The position numbers and the translations under genes are program-made. Shown one piece after another: positions 8,388 through 17,535 of a DNA stretch of 64,000 bases. Source of the DNA: Chryseobacterium daecheongense. Lineage in GTDB: Bacteria; Bacteroidota; Bacteroidia; Flavobacteriales; Weeksellaceae. Location: assembly GCA_027920525.1 (NCBI GenBank), contig CP115858.1, positions 1,736,001 to 1,800,000 on the forward strand, in the 5' to 3' direction. Positions within the stretch are counted from its first letter, which is position 1, and every line of letters starts with the position of its first letter. A model generated the notes under the pieces. That model searched no databases and was not told the DNA's origin. It was given only the letters and a program-made list of their open reading frames with translations.

Positions 8388-10061
8388 TTATTCTGGTTTA
8401 TAAGAATCTTTCAGTGTCACGGTACGGTTAAATACCAGGTTCCCTTCAGTCGAATCCTGATCTTTCGTAAAATATCCGATTCTCTGGAATTGAAGCGGCT
8501 CTCCTACTGCAACATCTTTAAGGCCCGGCTCCGCAAAACCTTGAATAACAGAAACAGATTCAGGGTTCACAAAGTCAAGGAAGTCCACATCTTTTTCTGC
8601 ATCAGGTTGCTCAACGGTAAATAGCTGATCATAAATTCTTACCTCCACCGGAATTGCATGGTTTGCTGATACCCAATGTAAGGTTCCTTTTACTTTTCTC
8701 AAGCTTTCTTCTGTTCCGCTTCCTGACTTGCTCTTTTCATCATACGTTGCATAGATGGTCGTAATCTCTCCGTTTTCATCTTTCTCTACTCTTTCAGCTT
8801 TGATGATATATGCAGATTTCAAACGAACTTCACCTCCTAATTTTAACCTGAAGAATTTATTATTTGCTTCTTCTTTAAAGTCTTCACGTTCAATATATAG
8901 TTCTCGTGAGAAAGGAATTTCTCTCGTTCCGGCATTTTCCTGCTCCGGATTGTTTTCAGTCTCCAACCACTCTTCTTTACCTTCCGGATAGTTTTCAATC
9001 ACTAATTTTACAGGATCAACTACGGCCATAACACGTTTAGCTACTTTATTCAGGTCCTCACGAACGCAGAAATCCAATAGCTGAATCTCAATAAGATTTT
9101 CTCTTTTGGCTACTCCTACTTTTTCAATAAAATTCCTAATGGATGTAGGGGTAAATCCTTTTCTTCGCATTCCTGAAATTGTAGGCATTCTTGGATCATC
9201 CCATCCTGTTACTACTTTTTCAGCAACTAATCTCTGTAGCTTTCTTTTGGATGTAATCATATAGGATACATTCATCCTTGCAAATTCTCTCTGCTTCGGA
9301 GCTACTTTAGGCTTTTCATATACCTGATCCAGATACCAGTTATATAATGGTCTGTGATTTTCAAACTCCAAAGAACATAAAGAATGTGATACTTGTTCTA
9401 AATAATCTGACTCTCCATGAGCCCAGTCATACATCGGATAGATTTTCCAGTCTGTTCCTGTTCTGTGGTGAGGTCTTTTCAGAATTCTGTACATTACAGG
9501 ATCACGCATATTCATATTAGGAGAAACCATATCAATTTTTGCACGAAGAGACATCGTACCTTCTTCAAACTCTCCGTTTTTCATTCTCTCGAATAAATCC
9601 AGAGATTCTTCAACAGGACGGTTTCTGAAAGGGCTTTCCACTCCGGGTTCAGTTGGATTTTTTCTTTGTTCTGTAATCACTTCAGACGGTTGCTCGTCCA
9701 CATATGCTTTTCCTTCTTTGATTAATCTTACGGCCCAGTCATAGAGCTGCTGGAAGTAGTCAGATGCGTACAATTCTTTATCCCATTTGAAACCTAGCCA
9801 TTCTACATCTTTTTTAATAGAATCTACAAATTCCTGTTCTTCTTTTTCAGGATTTGTATCGTCGAAACGAAGGTTTACAGGAGCGTTGTATTTTTCTCCC
9901 AGTCCAAAGTTGATGCAGATGGCTTTGGTGTGCCCTACATGTAAATAACCATTTGGTTCTGGGGGAAAACGGAAACGGATTTGATCTCTGTTCAAACCAT
10001 TTGCCAAATCATCTTCTATAATTTGTTCAATAAAATTGAGCGATTTTTTTTCTTCTTCCAT
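8388..10061 (-). CDS. glnS: Glutaminyl-tRNA synthetase
   Basis: A 557-residue class I aminoacyl-tRNA synthetase that charges tRNA-Gln. The N-terminal catalytic domain has PPEPNGYLHVGHTKA, whose HVGH (residues 41-44) is the HIGH motif. The KMSKS counterpart is MITSKRKL near residue 270. The C-terminal half is the two-barrel anticodon-binding domain (EIPFSRELYIEREDF, KGTLHWVSANHA). Length and motifs are standard for GlnRS of the gamma-proteobacterial/Bacteroidota type. It is monocistronic, with a -7 box at 10108-10115. Confidence 0.97.
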   Translation of the reverse strand: MEEEKKSLNFIEQIIEDDLANGLNRDQIRFRFPPEPNGYLHVGHTKAICINFGLGEKYNAPVNLRFDDTNPEKEEQEFVDSIKKDVEWLGFKWDKELYASDYFQQLYDWAVRLIKEGKAYVDEQPSEVITEQRKNPTEPGVESPFRNRPVEESLDLFERMKNGEFEEGTMSLRAKIDMVSPNMNMRDPVMYRILKRPHHRTGTDWKIYPMYDWAHGESDYLEQVSHSLCSLEFENHRPLYNWYLDQVYEKPKVAPKQREFARMNVSYMITSKRKLQRLVAEKVVTGWDDPRMPTISGMRRKGFTPTSIRNFIEKVGVAKRENLIEIQLLDFCVREDLNKVAKRVMAVVDPVKLVIENYPEGKEEWLETENNPEQENAGTREIPFSRELYIEREDFKEEANNKFFRLKLGGEVRLKSAYIIKAERVEKDENGEITTIYATYDEKSKSGSGTEESLRKVKGTLHWVSANHAIPVEVRIYDQLFTVEQPDAEKDVDFLDFVNPESVSVIQGFAEPGLKDVAVGEPLQFQRIGYFTKDQDSTEGNLVFNRTVTLKDSYKPE

Positions 10062-10107
10062 TATTTAATTAAAAGTTAAAAGTTATATTTTAAATATAAC
10101 CCATTCG

Positions 10108-10115
10108 CAAATTTA
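10108..10115 (-). promoter_or_regulatory. -7 box of glnS
   Basis: TAAATTTG on the minus strand, a full TAnnTTTG match, 47 bp upstream of the glnS start. Confidence 0.5.
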
Positions 10116-10219
10116 GCGAAAATTTAGGGTTTATGAAAGGGCTGATTTAAAAGCATATTGACTAAAAATCCAATATTTTTTCCGAAATTTATACCACTAA
10201 AACCTATCACAAAATCATT

Positions 10220-11353
10220 ATGGCTGTTTATATCTTAAGTAACAGGAAGATCGTCCGTCATAAAAACGAAACCGTTGATTCATTTTCCAATGATGAATAT
10301 TCCATTCCTAATTTCAGAATCGCAAAATGTGATTTTACCAATTATAAGGAACCAACTGCTCAGGAAAAGAGAAAAAAAAATTACACCAACAGGAATATAT
10401 TAAATTATCAGCTTTTTTCAGAACCTGAAAAACAAGGATACCAGGAAGTTCTTGATGTTTTATTAAGAGAAAAAAATATCAAAAAATCAAAAATTACAGC
10501 CGATAACCTGGGGGGAACCCAAAGGATGTTTTATGAATTGTATAAAAACATGTCTTCTACCAAATCCAGAAGTGACGTTTTAATATTTATCCATGGTTAT
10601 GCCTACGATTTCGACGATGAACTGGAAGCTATTATTGATCTGAAAAAACTGTTTATCGATAGTCCGGAATCTCCAGTTGAGCATATCCTGTTTGTGAGCT
10701 GGCCGGCTTCAAGCAGTATTGTTCCGCTTACCTACTTTGACGATAAAGCATCCAGCATTAATTCCGGAACCTCATTAATGAGGCTGTTCTATTTTTACAC
10801 TCAGTTCCTAAAGGATATTTTTTCCAACCGGGATTTAGCTCCATGTAACCAGAGAATTCATCTGATGGCTCATTCCTTGGGAAACAGGGTGCTTCAAAGT
10901 ATGCTGTACAGTCTTAAAAGCGAAAATATTCTAAGAGTAATTGATCAGGTTCTTTTATTGAATGCTGATGTAACCTATAAAGTATTTGAAGACTCTGAAG
11001 ACTCCTTTAACAAACTTCCTTTGCTTGCCAATCGTGTTTCAATTTATTTAAACCGAAAAGATGCCGTTCTAGGAATTTCCCAGTTTACCAAAAATATTCT
11101 CACTCCGAGATTGGGAAAAAACGGCCCCAGTGATATTGAAAAATTTAAAGATATTGTGTCTATTGTAGACTGTACCTTTATTGAGAACGACCTCAAAGAT
11201 GGTTTAAAATTTGAGCTTGGAAACCACTGGGGATATCTCTCTAGTTCACAGGTACAAAATGACATTTTCCAGACCCTGAACGGAGTTGATAGAAACCTCA
11301 TTACCAATAGAATAAGCAATTATGAAAATATTTTCACAATTGTATCAAAATAG
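10220..11353 (+). CDS. Alpha/beta hydrolase, DUF900-like
   Basis: A 377-residue protein without an obvious signal peptide. The core has an alpha/beta hydrolase fold: the strand-and-oxyanion region is DVLIFIHGYAYDFDDE (about residues 120-135), and the nucleophile elbow is HLMAHSLGNRVLQ, with Ser as the predicted nucleophile. The spacing and the long N-terminal cap resemble DUF900/esterase-like proteins. The substrate is unknown. It stands alone, with glnS divergent upstream and a sigma-54-type promoter just downstream. Confidence 0.7.
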   Translation: MAVYILSNRKIVRHKNETVDSFSNDEYSIPNFRIAKCDFTNYKEPTAQEKRKKNYTNRNILNYQLFSEPEKQGYQEVLDVLLREKNIKKSKITADNLGGTQRMFYELYKNMSSTKSRSDVLIFIHGYAYDFDDELEAIIDLKKLFIDSPESPVEHILFVSWPASSSIVPLTYFDDKASSINSGTSLMRLFYFYTQFLKDIFSNRDLAPCNQRIHLMAHSLGNRVLQSMLYSLKSENILRVIDQVLLLNADVTYKVFEDSEDSFNKLPLLANRVSIYLNRKDAVLGISQFTKNILTPRLGKNGPSDIEKFKDIVSIVDCTFIENDLKDGLKFELGNHWGYLSSSQVQNDIFQTLNGVDRNLITNRISNYENIFTIVSK

Positions 11354-11411
11354 TGACTTATACAAAATTAACAATAAAATAACAGAACAATAATTGCGAA
11401 AAATTCAATTT

Positions 11412-11427
11412 GGCACGAAGATTGCTT
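11412..11427 (+). promoter_or_regulatory. Sigma-54 (RpoN) promoter, perfect -24/-12 match
   Basis: TGGCACGAAGATTGCT matches the RpoN consensus TGGCACG-n4-TTGCW at every fixed position. Transcription should start near 11438, 27 nt before the ATG of a 25-codon ORF. No enhancer-binding protein gene is nearby. Confidence 0.7.
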
Positions 11428-11464
11428 ATATCTAAAGATAGAGAATTAATTAAAATTTCCGGTC

Positions 11465-11542
11465 ATGAAAAAGTTTAAAGAAAAGGTTTCTATTTTAATA
11501 GAAAACATCAAAAAAACGATTTTCATAAATGATGAAGTTTAA
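11465..11542 (+). CDS. Possible 25-residue peptide downstream of the sigma-54 promoter
   Basis: ATG at 11465 to TAA at 11540-11542. The predicted peptide (MKKFKEKVSILI, then ENIKKTIFINDEV) is Lys-rich and could form an amphipathic helix. The only support is the position, with a perfect RpoN promoter directly upstream and nothing else downstream on that strand before menC ends at 11586. It could equally be the 5' part of a small RNA or an untranslated leader. No family was recognised. Confidence 0.4.
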   Translation: MKKFKEKVSILIENIKKTIFINDEV

Positions 11543-11585
11543 TCAATGTACACCAACAGAAAAATAACACAATTTCATGTTGAAA

Positions 11586-12590
11586 TCATGCTTTAAAAAG
11601 CAAGCGTTCCCCAATTAGTTCCAAATGATTGTCAAAATTATTAGTAAATAAGCCTCCGGTTCCTAAACCTTGAGGCATTTTACTATTTTTAGTATAGGTA
11701 TACTGGGCTATTGCATTTAATCCTATATTACTTTCCAGCGCCGAAGTTATCCACCATCCTATATTATTTTGTTCTGCAAGAGAAATCCATTCGTCAGATC
11801 CCGAAAAACCTCCAATCAAAGACGGTTTAAGAATAATATATTGCGGTTTAATTGCTTCCAGTAGTTTATTCTTTTCGCCGGTATCAACAATTCCGATCAA
11901 TTCCTCGTCCAGGGCAATTGGTGTTGGTGTATCGCTGCACAATATGGCCATATCATTCCAATTTCCAGCCTTAATAGGTTGTTCTATAGAATGAATATGC
12001 AAATCCGATAGCTGTTTTAAAACAGTCTTTGCTTCTTGTGTATTGAATCCTCCATTCGCATCAACCCGCAATTCCAAACTGCTTTCCGGAAATTTCTTTC
12101 TCAATTTTTTCAGCACTTCATGTTCGGATTCCCAATCAACCCCTATTTTCAATTTAATGCAATGGAAACCTTTTTCAAGTTTTTCCCGGATCTGTTCTTC
12201 CATAAACCCGACATCTCCCATCCAGATCAGCCCATTGATGGTAATGGGAACCTGCCCCTGTGTAAATTGACTGGGAAAATAAAGATGTCCCCCATTCTTT
12301 AAATTAAGGATAGCCTGCTCGTATCCAATCCAGATGGATGGAAATTCTATTAACTCTTCTCTTAAGAATTCAGGAGTCTGCCTGATATTCTCACAAAGCC
12401 ATTTGAGTTTTTCTTCATAATCTGGTCTGTCATCAAAGCTTAGCCCTCTGAAAACGGCACACTCTCCCACTCCCTTTCTATCATTTTCGGAAATTTCAAG
12501 AATAAAAGTTTCTTTTTCATGCAAAACGCCACGAGATGTTCCACTCGGGCGTTTGAATTTTAATAAATATCTGAAGTATTTTGCGATCAT
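11586..12590 (-). CDS. menC: o-Succinylbenzoate synthase (enolase superfamily)
   Basis: A 334-residue enolase-superfamily enzyme of menaquinone synthesis that dehydrates SHCHC to o-succinylbenzoate. The sequence shows the catalytic KxK (CIKLKIG), the metal ligands VDANGG, EQP and LDEEL, and the second catalytic Lys in ILKPSLIGG. The C-terminal GLGTGGLF is family-typical. Other muconate-cycloisomerase-like enzymes (such as dipeptide epimerases) share these motifs, but the short length and the SxWIGYEQA-like capping region fit OSBS. Its ATG abuts the fbp stop codon, so it is the second gene of an fbp-menC unit. Confidence 0.85.
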   Translation of the reverse strand: MIAKYFRYLLKFKRPSGTSRGVLHEKETFILEISENDRKGVGECAVFRGLSFDDRPDYEEKLKWLCENIRQTPEFLREELIEFPSIWIGYEQAILNLKNGGHLYFPSQFTQGQVPITINGLIWMGDVGFMEEQIREKLEKGFHCIKLKIGVDWESEHEVLKKLRKKFPESSLELRVDANGGFNTQEAKTVLKQLSDLHIHSIEQPIKAGNWNDMAILCSDTPTPIALDEELIGIVDTGEKNKLLEAIKPQYIILKPSLIGGFSGSDEWISLAEQNNIGWWITSALESNIGLNAIAQYTYTKNSKMPQGLGTGGLFTNNFDNHLELIGERLLFKA

Positions 12591-13607
12591 TTATTTCACA
12601 TTATCTATTCGCATAAATTCCTCTGCTTTTTCTACCATAGCAACACTTCCACAGAAAAATGGAATTCTCTGATGAAGCTCTGTAGGCTCAACTTCCAGAA
12701 TTCTTCTGAATCCATCCGTTGCTTTTCCCCCAGCCTGCTCAGCAAGGAATGCCATAGGATTACATTCATAAAGCAGCCTTAGTTTACCATTAGGAGCTTG
12801 TGAATAAGAAGGATAAATATAAATCCCTCCTTTCAGCATATTTCTATGGAAATCAGCAACAAGAGAACCAATATATCTTGATGTGTAAGGGCGGTCACCT
12901 TCTTCCATCTGACAATATTTCAGATAGTTTTTAACTCCCTGAGGGAATTTGATATAGTTTCCTTCGTTGATAGAATAAATTTTCCCCGTTGCCGGAAATT
13001 TCATATTAGGATGAGAAAGATAATAAGTACCCAGTGAAGGATCCAAAGTAAATCCGTTCACTCCGTTTCCGGTGGTATATACAATCATTGTAGAAGATCC
13101 GTAAATTACATAACCTGCTGCAATCTGGTTCACTCCTTTCTGAAGGAAATCTTCTAACTGAACAGGTGTGCCCGGCTCAGAAACCCTTCTGTAAATAGAA
13201 AAAATAGTTCCTACAGAAACATTCACATCAATATTTGAAGAACCATCAAGAGGGTCAATCAAAACTACATACTTGCTAAGATGCCCATTTCCTACACATT
13301 TAATATCAATAAAATCATCATTTTCTTCGGAAGCAATTCCACAAACTACCTCTCTTTGCGATAATGCCGTGATGAATATCTCATTAGCAAGGACATCCAG
13401 CTTCTGCTGCTCTTCCCCCTGAACATTCTCATTACCTGCTTTTCCAATGATATCTGCAATTCCTGCTTTATTTACTTCTCTGTTTACAACTTTTGAAGCC
13501 AATCTTATAGCACTTAGAAGTCGGGAAAGTTCCCCTGTAGAATACTGAAAATCTTCTTGTTTATCTATAATAAATTCTCCTAAAGTCTGCAACGATTGAT
13601 CTGACAT
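12591..13607 (-). CDS. fbp: Fructose-1,6-bisphosphatase, class I
   Basis: A 338-residue enzyme of gluconeogenesis that hydrolyses fructose 1,6-bisphosphate to fructose 6-phosphate. The metal-binding motif [20 protein letters not shown] lies at about residues 117-136, with the second acidic cluster ASEENDD upstream and the C-terminal [19 protein letters not shown] signature. Length is normal for class I. menC begins directly after it. Fructose bisphosphatase and aspartate kinase are divergently placed across a 394-bp gap. Confidence 0.96.
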   Translation of the reverse strand: MSDQSLQTLGEFIIDKQEDFQYSTGELSRLLSAIRLASKVVNREVNKAGIADIIGKAGNENVQGEEQQKLDVLANEIFITALSQREVVCGIASEENDDFIDIKCVGNGHLSKYVVLIDPLDGSSNIDVNVSVGTIFSIYRRVSEPGTPVQLEDFLQKGVNQIAAGYVIYGSSTMIVYTTGNGVNGFTLDPSLGTYYLSHPNMKFPATGKIYSINEGNYIKFPQGVKNYLKYCQMEEGDRPYTSRYIGSLVADFHRNMLKGGIYIYPSYSQAPNGKLRLLYECNPMAFLAEQAGGKATDGFRRILEVEPTELHQRIPFFCGSVAMVEKAEEFMRIDNVK

Positions 13608-14001
13608 ATTTTACTTTTTACGATTTGCCCAAATTTCGTAAAATTTATTACAATCTAAAAAAAATTCTTTCAAAAGCCATTACAATCTGTATATCAAATA
13701 CATACAACATAACAAACATAACATATTGTCTTTAACCTTTATATAATTGATTCCCGTTTTCGCTCCCAGCTAAATTTCATCAATTCACACTATTATTAAC
13801 AATATAGCATCATTACGTCGAGATAATATTAATAAATCTGGAATAATATTGCATAAAATCCATTCATCTTATCATTTATCATAAAAATCTTTATCTCATC
13901 CTACCCTTCGGGTATTTCATATCTCATTGTAAATTTATAATTTTGACCTCCGTAAAAAACTCAACTATTTTTTATCTAACAATTTTATTTTTAATATTTT
14001 A
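13608..14001. other. 394-bp AT-rich gap between fbp and aspartate kinase
   Basis: No ORF of note and no recognisable riboswitch fold; the lysine riboswitch consensus is absent. The only clear signal is a plus-strand -7 box near its right end. Confidence 0.6.
13938..13945 (+). promoter_or_regulatory. -7 box of the aspartate kinase-olsF unit
   Basis: TAATTTTG matches TAnnTTTG, 57 bp upstream of ATG 14002. Confidence 0.5.
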
Positions 14002-15240
14002 ATGAAAATTTTCAAGTTTGGTGGAGCATCTGTAAAAGATGCTGAAAGCGTAAAGAATGTGTCAATGGTTTTAAAAAGCCAGGGATTTGCCAAATGTTTG
14101 CTGGTAATTTCAGCAATGGGCAAAACGACGAATGAATTGGAAAAGGTTGTGGAGCTTTATTTCAAGAAGGAAAACTATCAAACTGAAATTAAGATTATTA
14201 AACAGAAACATATTGAAATTGCTGAAGGGCTTTTTCAGGAAAATCATCCTGTATTTGCAGAAATCAATTTATTTTTTGACGACCTTGACTCTTTTTTAAG
14301 AAGAAATAAATCGCCTAATTACAATTTCGTTTACGATCAGGTGGTAAGCTGTGGAGAAATGATTTCTACAAAAATAGTAAGTGAATATCTGAATGAAATA
14401 CAGTTTATCAATCAATGGCTGGATGCCAGAGATTATATTAAAACAGATAATTCTTACAGGGATGGTAATGTAGACTGGAAAAAAACAGAGGAATTTATTT
14501 CTACCCTGAATTCTGAAATTTGTTATGTAACGCAAGGATTTATTGGATCCGATGAAAATAACTTCACGGTAACATTAGGAAGAGAGGGTTCAGATTATTC
14601 TGCTGCTATTTTTGCTTATTGTATGAATGCAGAGGCAATGACCATATGGAAAGATGTACCGGGCGTAATGACAGGGGACCCGAGAAAATTTAAGGATGTT
14701 ACCCTTCTTTCCAATATTTCATATGAAGAAGCAATCGAAATGGCTTATTACGGAGCGAGTGTAATTCACCCGAAAACTCTTCAACCACTACAGCAAAAAA
14801 GTATTCCTTTCTACGTAAAATCTTTTGTAGATCCTACAAAAGAAGGAACAAAAGTAGGAGCTTCAGAAAAAAACCAGCACGAAGAAACATATATTTTAAA
14901 AGAAAATCAGAATCTTTTAAAAATATCTACAAGGGATTTTTCATTTATTGCAGAAGATCACATGAGTCAAATCTTCAGTCTTTTGTCAAGACATAAAATT
15001 AAAGTTTCCTTGATGCAGAATTCTGCAATTTCACTAGCTTTATGTTTGGAAGATAAATTCAATGCAATTGATGAGCTGAATGAAGAACTACAGAAAGATT
15101 TCAGAACTGATGTAGTTAAAAATGTATCCTTATTCACTGTAAGAAATGCGAAGATGGATAACATTGACAAATTTTACCAGGAAAAAAGTGTATTATTGGA
15201 ACAGATTTCAAAGAATACGCTTCAGATGGTAACACAATAA
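14002..15240 (+). CDS. Aspartate kinase (monofunctional)
   Basis: A 412-residue enzyme that phosphorylates aspartate, the first step towards Lys, Thr and Met. The N-terminal nucleotide-binding motif KFGGASV is at residues 4-10, with VVSCGEMIS, TLGREGSDYSAAIFA and GVMTGDPR typical of aspartokinase. The C-terminus holds ACT regulatory repeats (residues about 310-405), so allosteric feedback is likely. Length fits a monofunctional enzyme rather than the ThrA fusion. olsF follows after 22 bp on the same strand and is probably co-transcribed. Confidence 0.93.
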   Translation: MKIFKFGGASVKDAESVKNVSMVLKSQGFAKCLLVISAMGKTTNELEKVVELYFKKENYQTEIKIIKQKHIEIAEGLFQENHPVFAEINLFFDDLDSFLRRNKSPNYNFVYDQVVSCGEMISTKIVSEYLNEIQFINQWLDARDYIKTDNSYRDGNVDWKKTEEFISTLNSEICYVTQGFIGSDENNFTVTLGREGSDYSAAIFAYCMNAEAMTIWKDVPGVMTGDPRKFKDVTLLSNISYEEAIEMAYYGASVIHPKTLQPLQQKSIPFYVKSFVDPTKEGTKVGASEKNQHEETYILKENQNLLKISTRDFSFIAEDHMSQIFSLLSRHKIKVSLMQNSAISLALCLEDKFNAIDELNEELQKDFRTDVVKNVSLFTVRNAKMDNIDKFYQEKSVLLEQISKNTLQMVTQ

Positions 15241-15262
15241 ATATAATTGCGACTAAACACAT

Positions 15263-17104
15263 ATGAGCTTAATTTCGAAAAACGATTTAATCCAGGCTTC
15301 CGGCTTAAGTAAAATAGGGTTCCTAAAGAATCCTGTGGCATCTGCTATCATGAGCGTTGCTAAAATAAATGAAGTCAATAAACTATATGATAAACTAAAA
15401 GACAAGGAAGGTAAAGACTTTTTCGATTCATTTGTGAGGGAAAGAAACTTAAGCTATATTGCTTTTGAAGAAGATTTGGCTAAAATTCCCAAAACAGGTC
15501 CATTTATTTTGGTATCCAATCATCCTCTTGGAGCAATTGATGGGATATTGATGTGTAAAATATTAACAGAAGTGCGTCCGGATTTCAAAGTAATGGGTAA
15601 TTTTCTACTGGAGAAAATAAAACCAATGGAACCGTATGTAATTTCTGTAAATCCATTTGAAAACAGAAAAGGTGCTTACAGCAGCTCTTCCGGAATGCGT
15701 GAAACTTTAAAACATCTTGAAAACGGAGGATGTGTAGGTATTTTTCCAGCTGGTGAGGTTTCCAATAAAAACAATCCTTATAGTGAGATTTTGGATAAGG
15801 AGTGGGAAAAGCCCGCTCTAAAACTGATCAAAATGGCAAAAGTACCGGTTGTGCCCATGTATTTTCATGCAAAAAACAGTACTTTATTTTATCAGGTCGC
15901 TAAGATCCATGCTAATTTACAAACCCTGATGTTACCATCAGAAATGATGAATGACAGGGAAAAACCTATCCGTATCAGAATCGGTAAACCGATTGCGGTA
16001 AAGGCGATGGATGAAATGGAGACCATCGAAGAACTGGGTGAGTTTTTAAAGCGTAAGGTTTATATGATGAAATCTTACTACGAAAAGCGAAAATCATTAG
16101 CGCAGGTTATCAACCTGCAAAACCTATCGTTAAAATTCCCTTTACTTAAAGAAGAAAATATTGTACAGAATATTATTGATGAAACTCCCAAAGAAAATAT
16201 TCTTTCTGACATCAATAAGCTGAGAGGTACGGATAAAATGCTTTTCAGTAATGGCAATTACGAAATCTATTTTACAACCTACGAAGAAATTCCTTCCGTA
16301 ATGAGGGAAATAGGCAGACAAAGGGAACTTACATTCCGTGCTGTAGGAGAAGGCAGCAATCTCCCTTTTGATCTTGATGAATATGATAAACATTATCACC
16401 ATCTTTTTCTTTGGGACAATACGGCAGAGACACTTGTCGGAGCTTACAGGATGGCTTTAGGTAAAGATGTCATGAAGAAATATGGTATCAAAGGATTCTA
16501 TACCAGTTCACTTTTTGAATTTGAACAGGATATCCATCCGTTCTTCAAAAAGGTTATTGAAATGGGGAGAGCCTATATCTGCCAGGAATATCAACAGAAA
16601 CCTCTTCCACTTTTTTTATTGTGGCGGGGAATTGTTCATGTGTGCCTGAGAAATTCTGATCATAAGTTCCTGATGGGTGGCGTGAGTATTTCCAATAAAT
16701 TCTCCGAATTTTCAAAGTCTTTAATGATTGAGTTCATGCGCTCAAATTATTATGACGGAGCCGTTGCCCAATACATCACTCCAAGAAACGAATACAAGGT
16801 AAAGCTTAGGGACCGCGACAAAAATATCTTTTTCGAAGAGATGGAATCCGATCTTAATAAGCTTGACAAAATCATTGATGATCTTGAACCGGAATTAAGA
16901 TTACCTGTTCTGATCAAAAAATACATAAAGCAAAACGCAAAAGTAATCGCATTCAATGTGGATCCAAACTTCAATGATGCCATTGATGGACTAATGTATA
17001 TTCGAATCAGTGATCTTCCGGAAAGCACGATTAAGCCGGTATTGGAAGAAATGAGTGAACAAATCAGGAAAGAGCAGGAAAATAATCCGGCTGAGAATCA
17101 GTAG
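15263..17104 (+). CDS. olsF: Bifunctional ornithine-lipid synthase (OlsF-type)
   Basis: A 613-residue two-domain acyltransferase. The N-terminal half is PlsC-like, with the active-site motif NHPLGAIDG (His87, Asp93) and FPAGEVS for glycerol- or acyl-chain binding. The C-terminal half, about residues 320-560, is a GNAT-type acyl-ACP N-acyltransferase of the hemolysin-like family, with VGAYRMALG and LMGGVSIS. In Flavobacterium johnsoniae and Serratia, OlsF with this order makes ornithine lipid: the C-terminal domain N-acylates ornithine and the N-terminal domain adds the second acyl chain. Here the function is inferred from architecture and taxonomy. Confidence 0.75.
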   Translation: MSLISKNDLIQASGLSKIGFLKNPVASAIMSVAKINEVNKLYDKLKDKEGKDFFDSFVRERNLSYIAFEEDLAKIPKTGPFILVSNHPLGAIDGILMCKILTEVRPDFKVMGNFLLEKIKPMEPYVISVNPFENRKGAYSSSSGMRETLKHLENGGCVGIFPAGEVSNKNNPYSEILDKEWEKPALKLIKMAKVPVVPMYFHAKNSTLFYQVAKIHANLQTLMLPSEMMNDREKPIRIRIGKPIAVKAMDEMETIEELGEFLKRKVYMMKSYYEKRKSLAQVINLQNLSLKFPLLKEENIVQNIIDETPKENILSDINKLRGTDKMLFSNGNYEIYFTTYEEIPSVMREIGRQRELTFRAVGEGSNLPFDLDEYDKHYHHLFLWDNTAETLVGAYRMALGKDVMKKYGIKGFYTSSLFEFEQDIHPFFKKVIEMGRAYICQEYQQKPLPLFLLWRGIVHVCLRNSDHKFLMGGVSISNKFSEFSKSLMIEFMRSNYYDGAVAQYITPRNEYKVKLRDRDKNIFFEEMESDLNKLDKIIDDLEPELRLPVLIKKYIKQNAKVIAFNVDPNFNDAIDGLMYIRISDLPESTIKPVLEEMSEQIRKEQENNPAENQ

Positions 17105-17140
17105 GTTTTTGTTATTCACAGAAAAAAAATGCCTTAATAC

Positions 17141-17171
17141 TTGCGTCATATACTAAAACTTACTACTTTTG
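17141..17171 (+). promoter_or_regulatory. Promoter of the first tRNA-Phe gene
   Basis: -33 TTG at 17141-17143 and -7 TACTTTTG at 17164-17171 with a 20-bp spacer. The same layout and spacer length occur at the second tRNA-Phe gene. Confidence 0.75.
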
Positions 17172-17213
17172 CATCACTTTAAAACAACGAAGTAAGACAA
17201 ACAAAAATATAAT

Positions 17214-17286
17214 GGTTTCTTAGCTCAGTTGGTAGAGCAATGGATTGAAAATCCATGTGTCCCTGGTTCGATTCCTGGAGAAACCA
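17214..17286 (+). tRNA. tRNA-Phe (anticodon GAA), copy 1
   Basis: 73 nt. Acceptor stem GGTTTCT/AGAAACC is fully paired, the D arm is GCTC...GAGC, and the anticodon stem ATGGA/TCCAT frames a TTGAAAA loop with anticodon GAA. The T loop is TTCGATT on a stem with a central U-U mismatch. CCA is not encoded. The copy at 41030 is identical in sequence. Confidence 0.95.
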
Positions 17287-17288
17287 CA

Positions 17289-17318
17289 AACCACCTTTTA
17301 TAAGGTGGTTTTTGTTTT
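17289..17318 (+). terminator. Terminator of tRNA-Phe copy 1
   Basis: Stem AACCACCTT/AAGGTGGTT with a short loop, followed by a T-rich tract. The second tRNA-Phe has a sequence-related terminator. The rest of the gap up to 17535 shows nothing recognisable. Confidence 0.8.
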
Positions 17319-17535
17319 TATCTAATGCTCAGTTTTTAGTATTCTGAAGTATATCGTTTCCCCCTATAATGATTCCTTCCAGAAATAAAGGGGAAATTTT
17401 ACTGATTTCATATCTTGATCAAAATATGGCATTAAGATTGAGCTTGTAAAGTTTGAACAGAAGGTTTGAAGTGTTGTTCTTGAAACCAGTAAGCTTCCCA
17501 AAAAATCCATCAACCCATTTTGAATATAAATCTAA

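Noticed and set aside
13608..14001. Lysine riboswitch upstream of aspartate kinase
   Set aside because: I looked for the conserved lysine-aptamer core and five-way junction helices and saw none.
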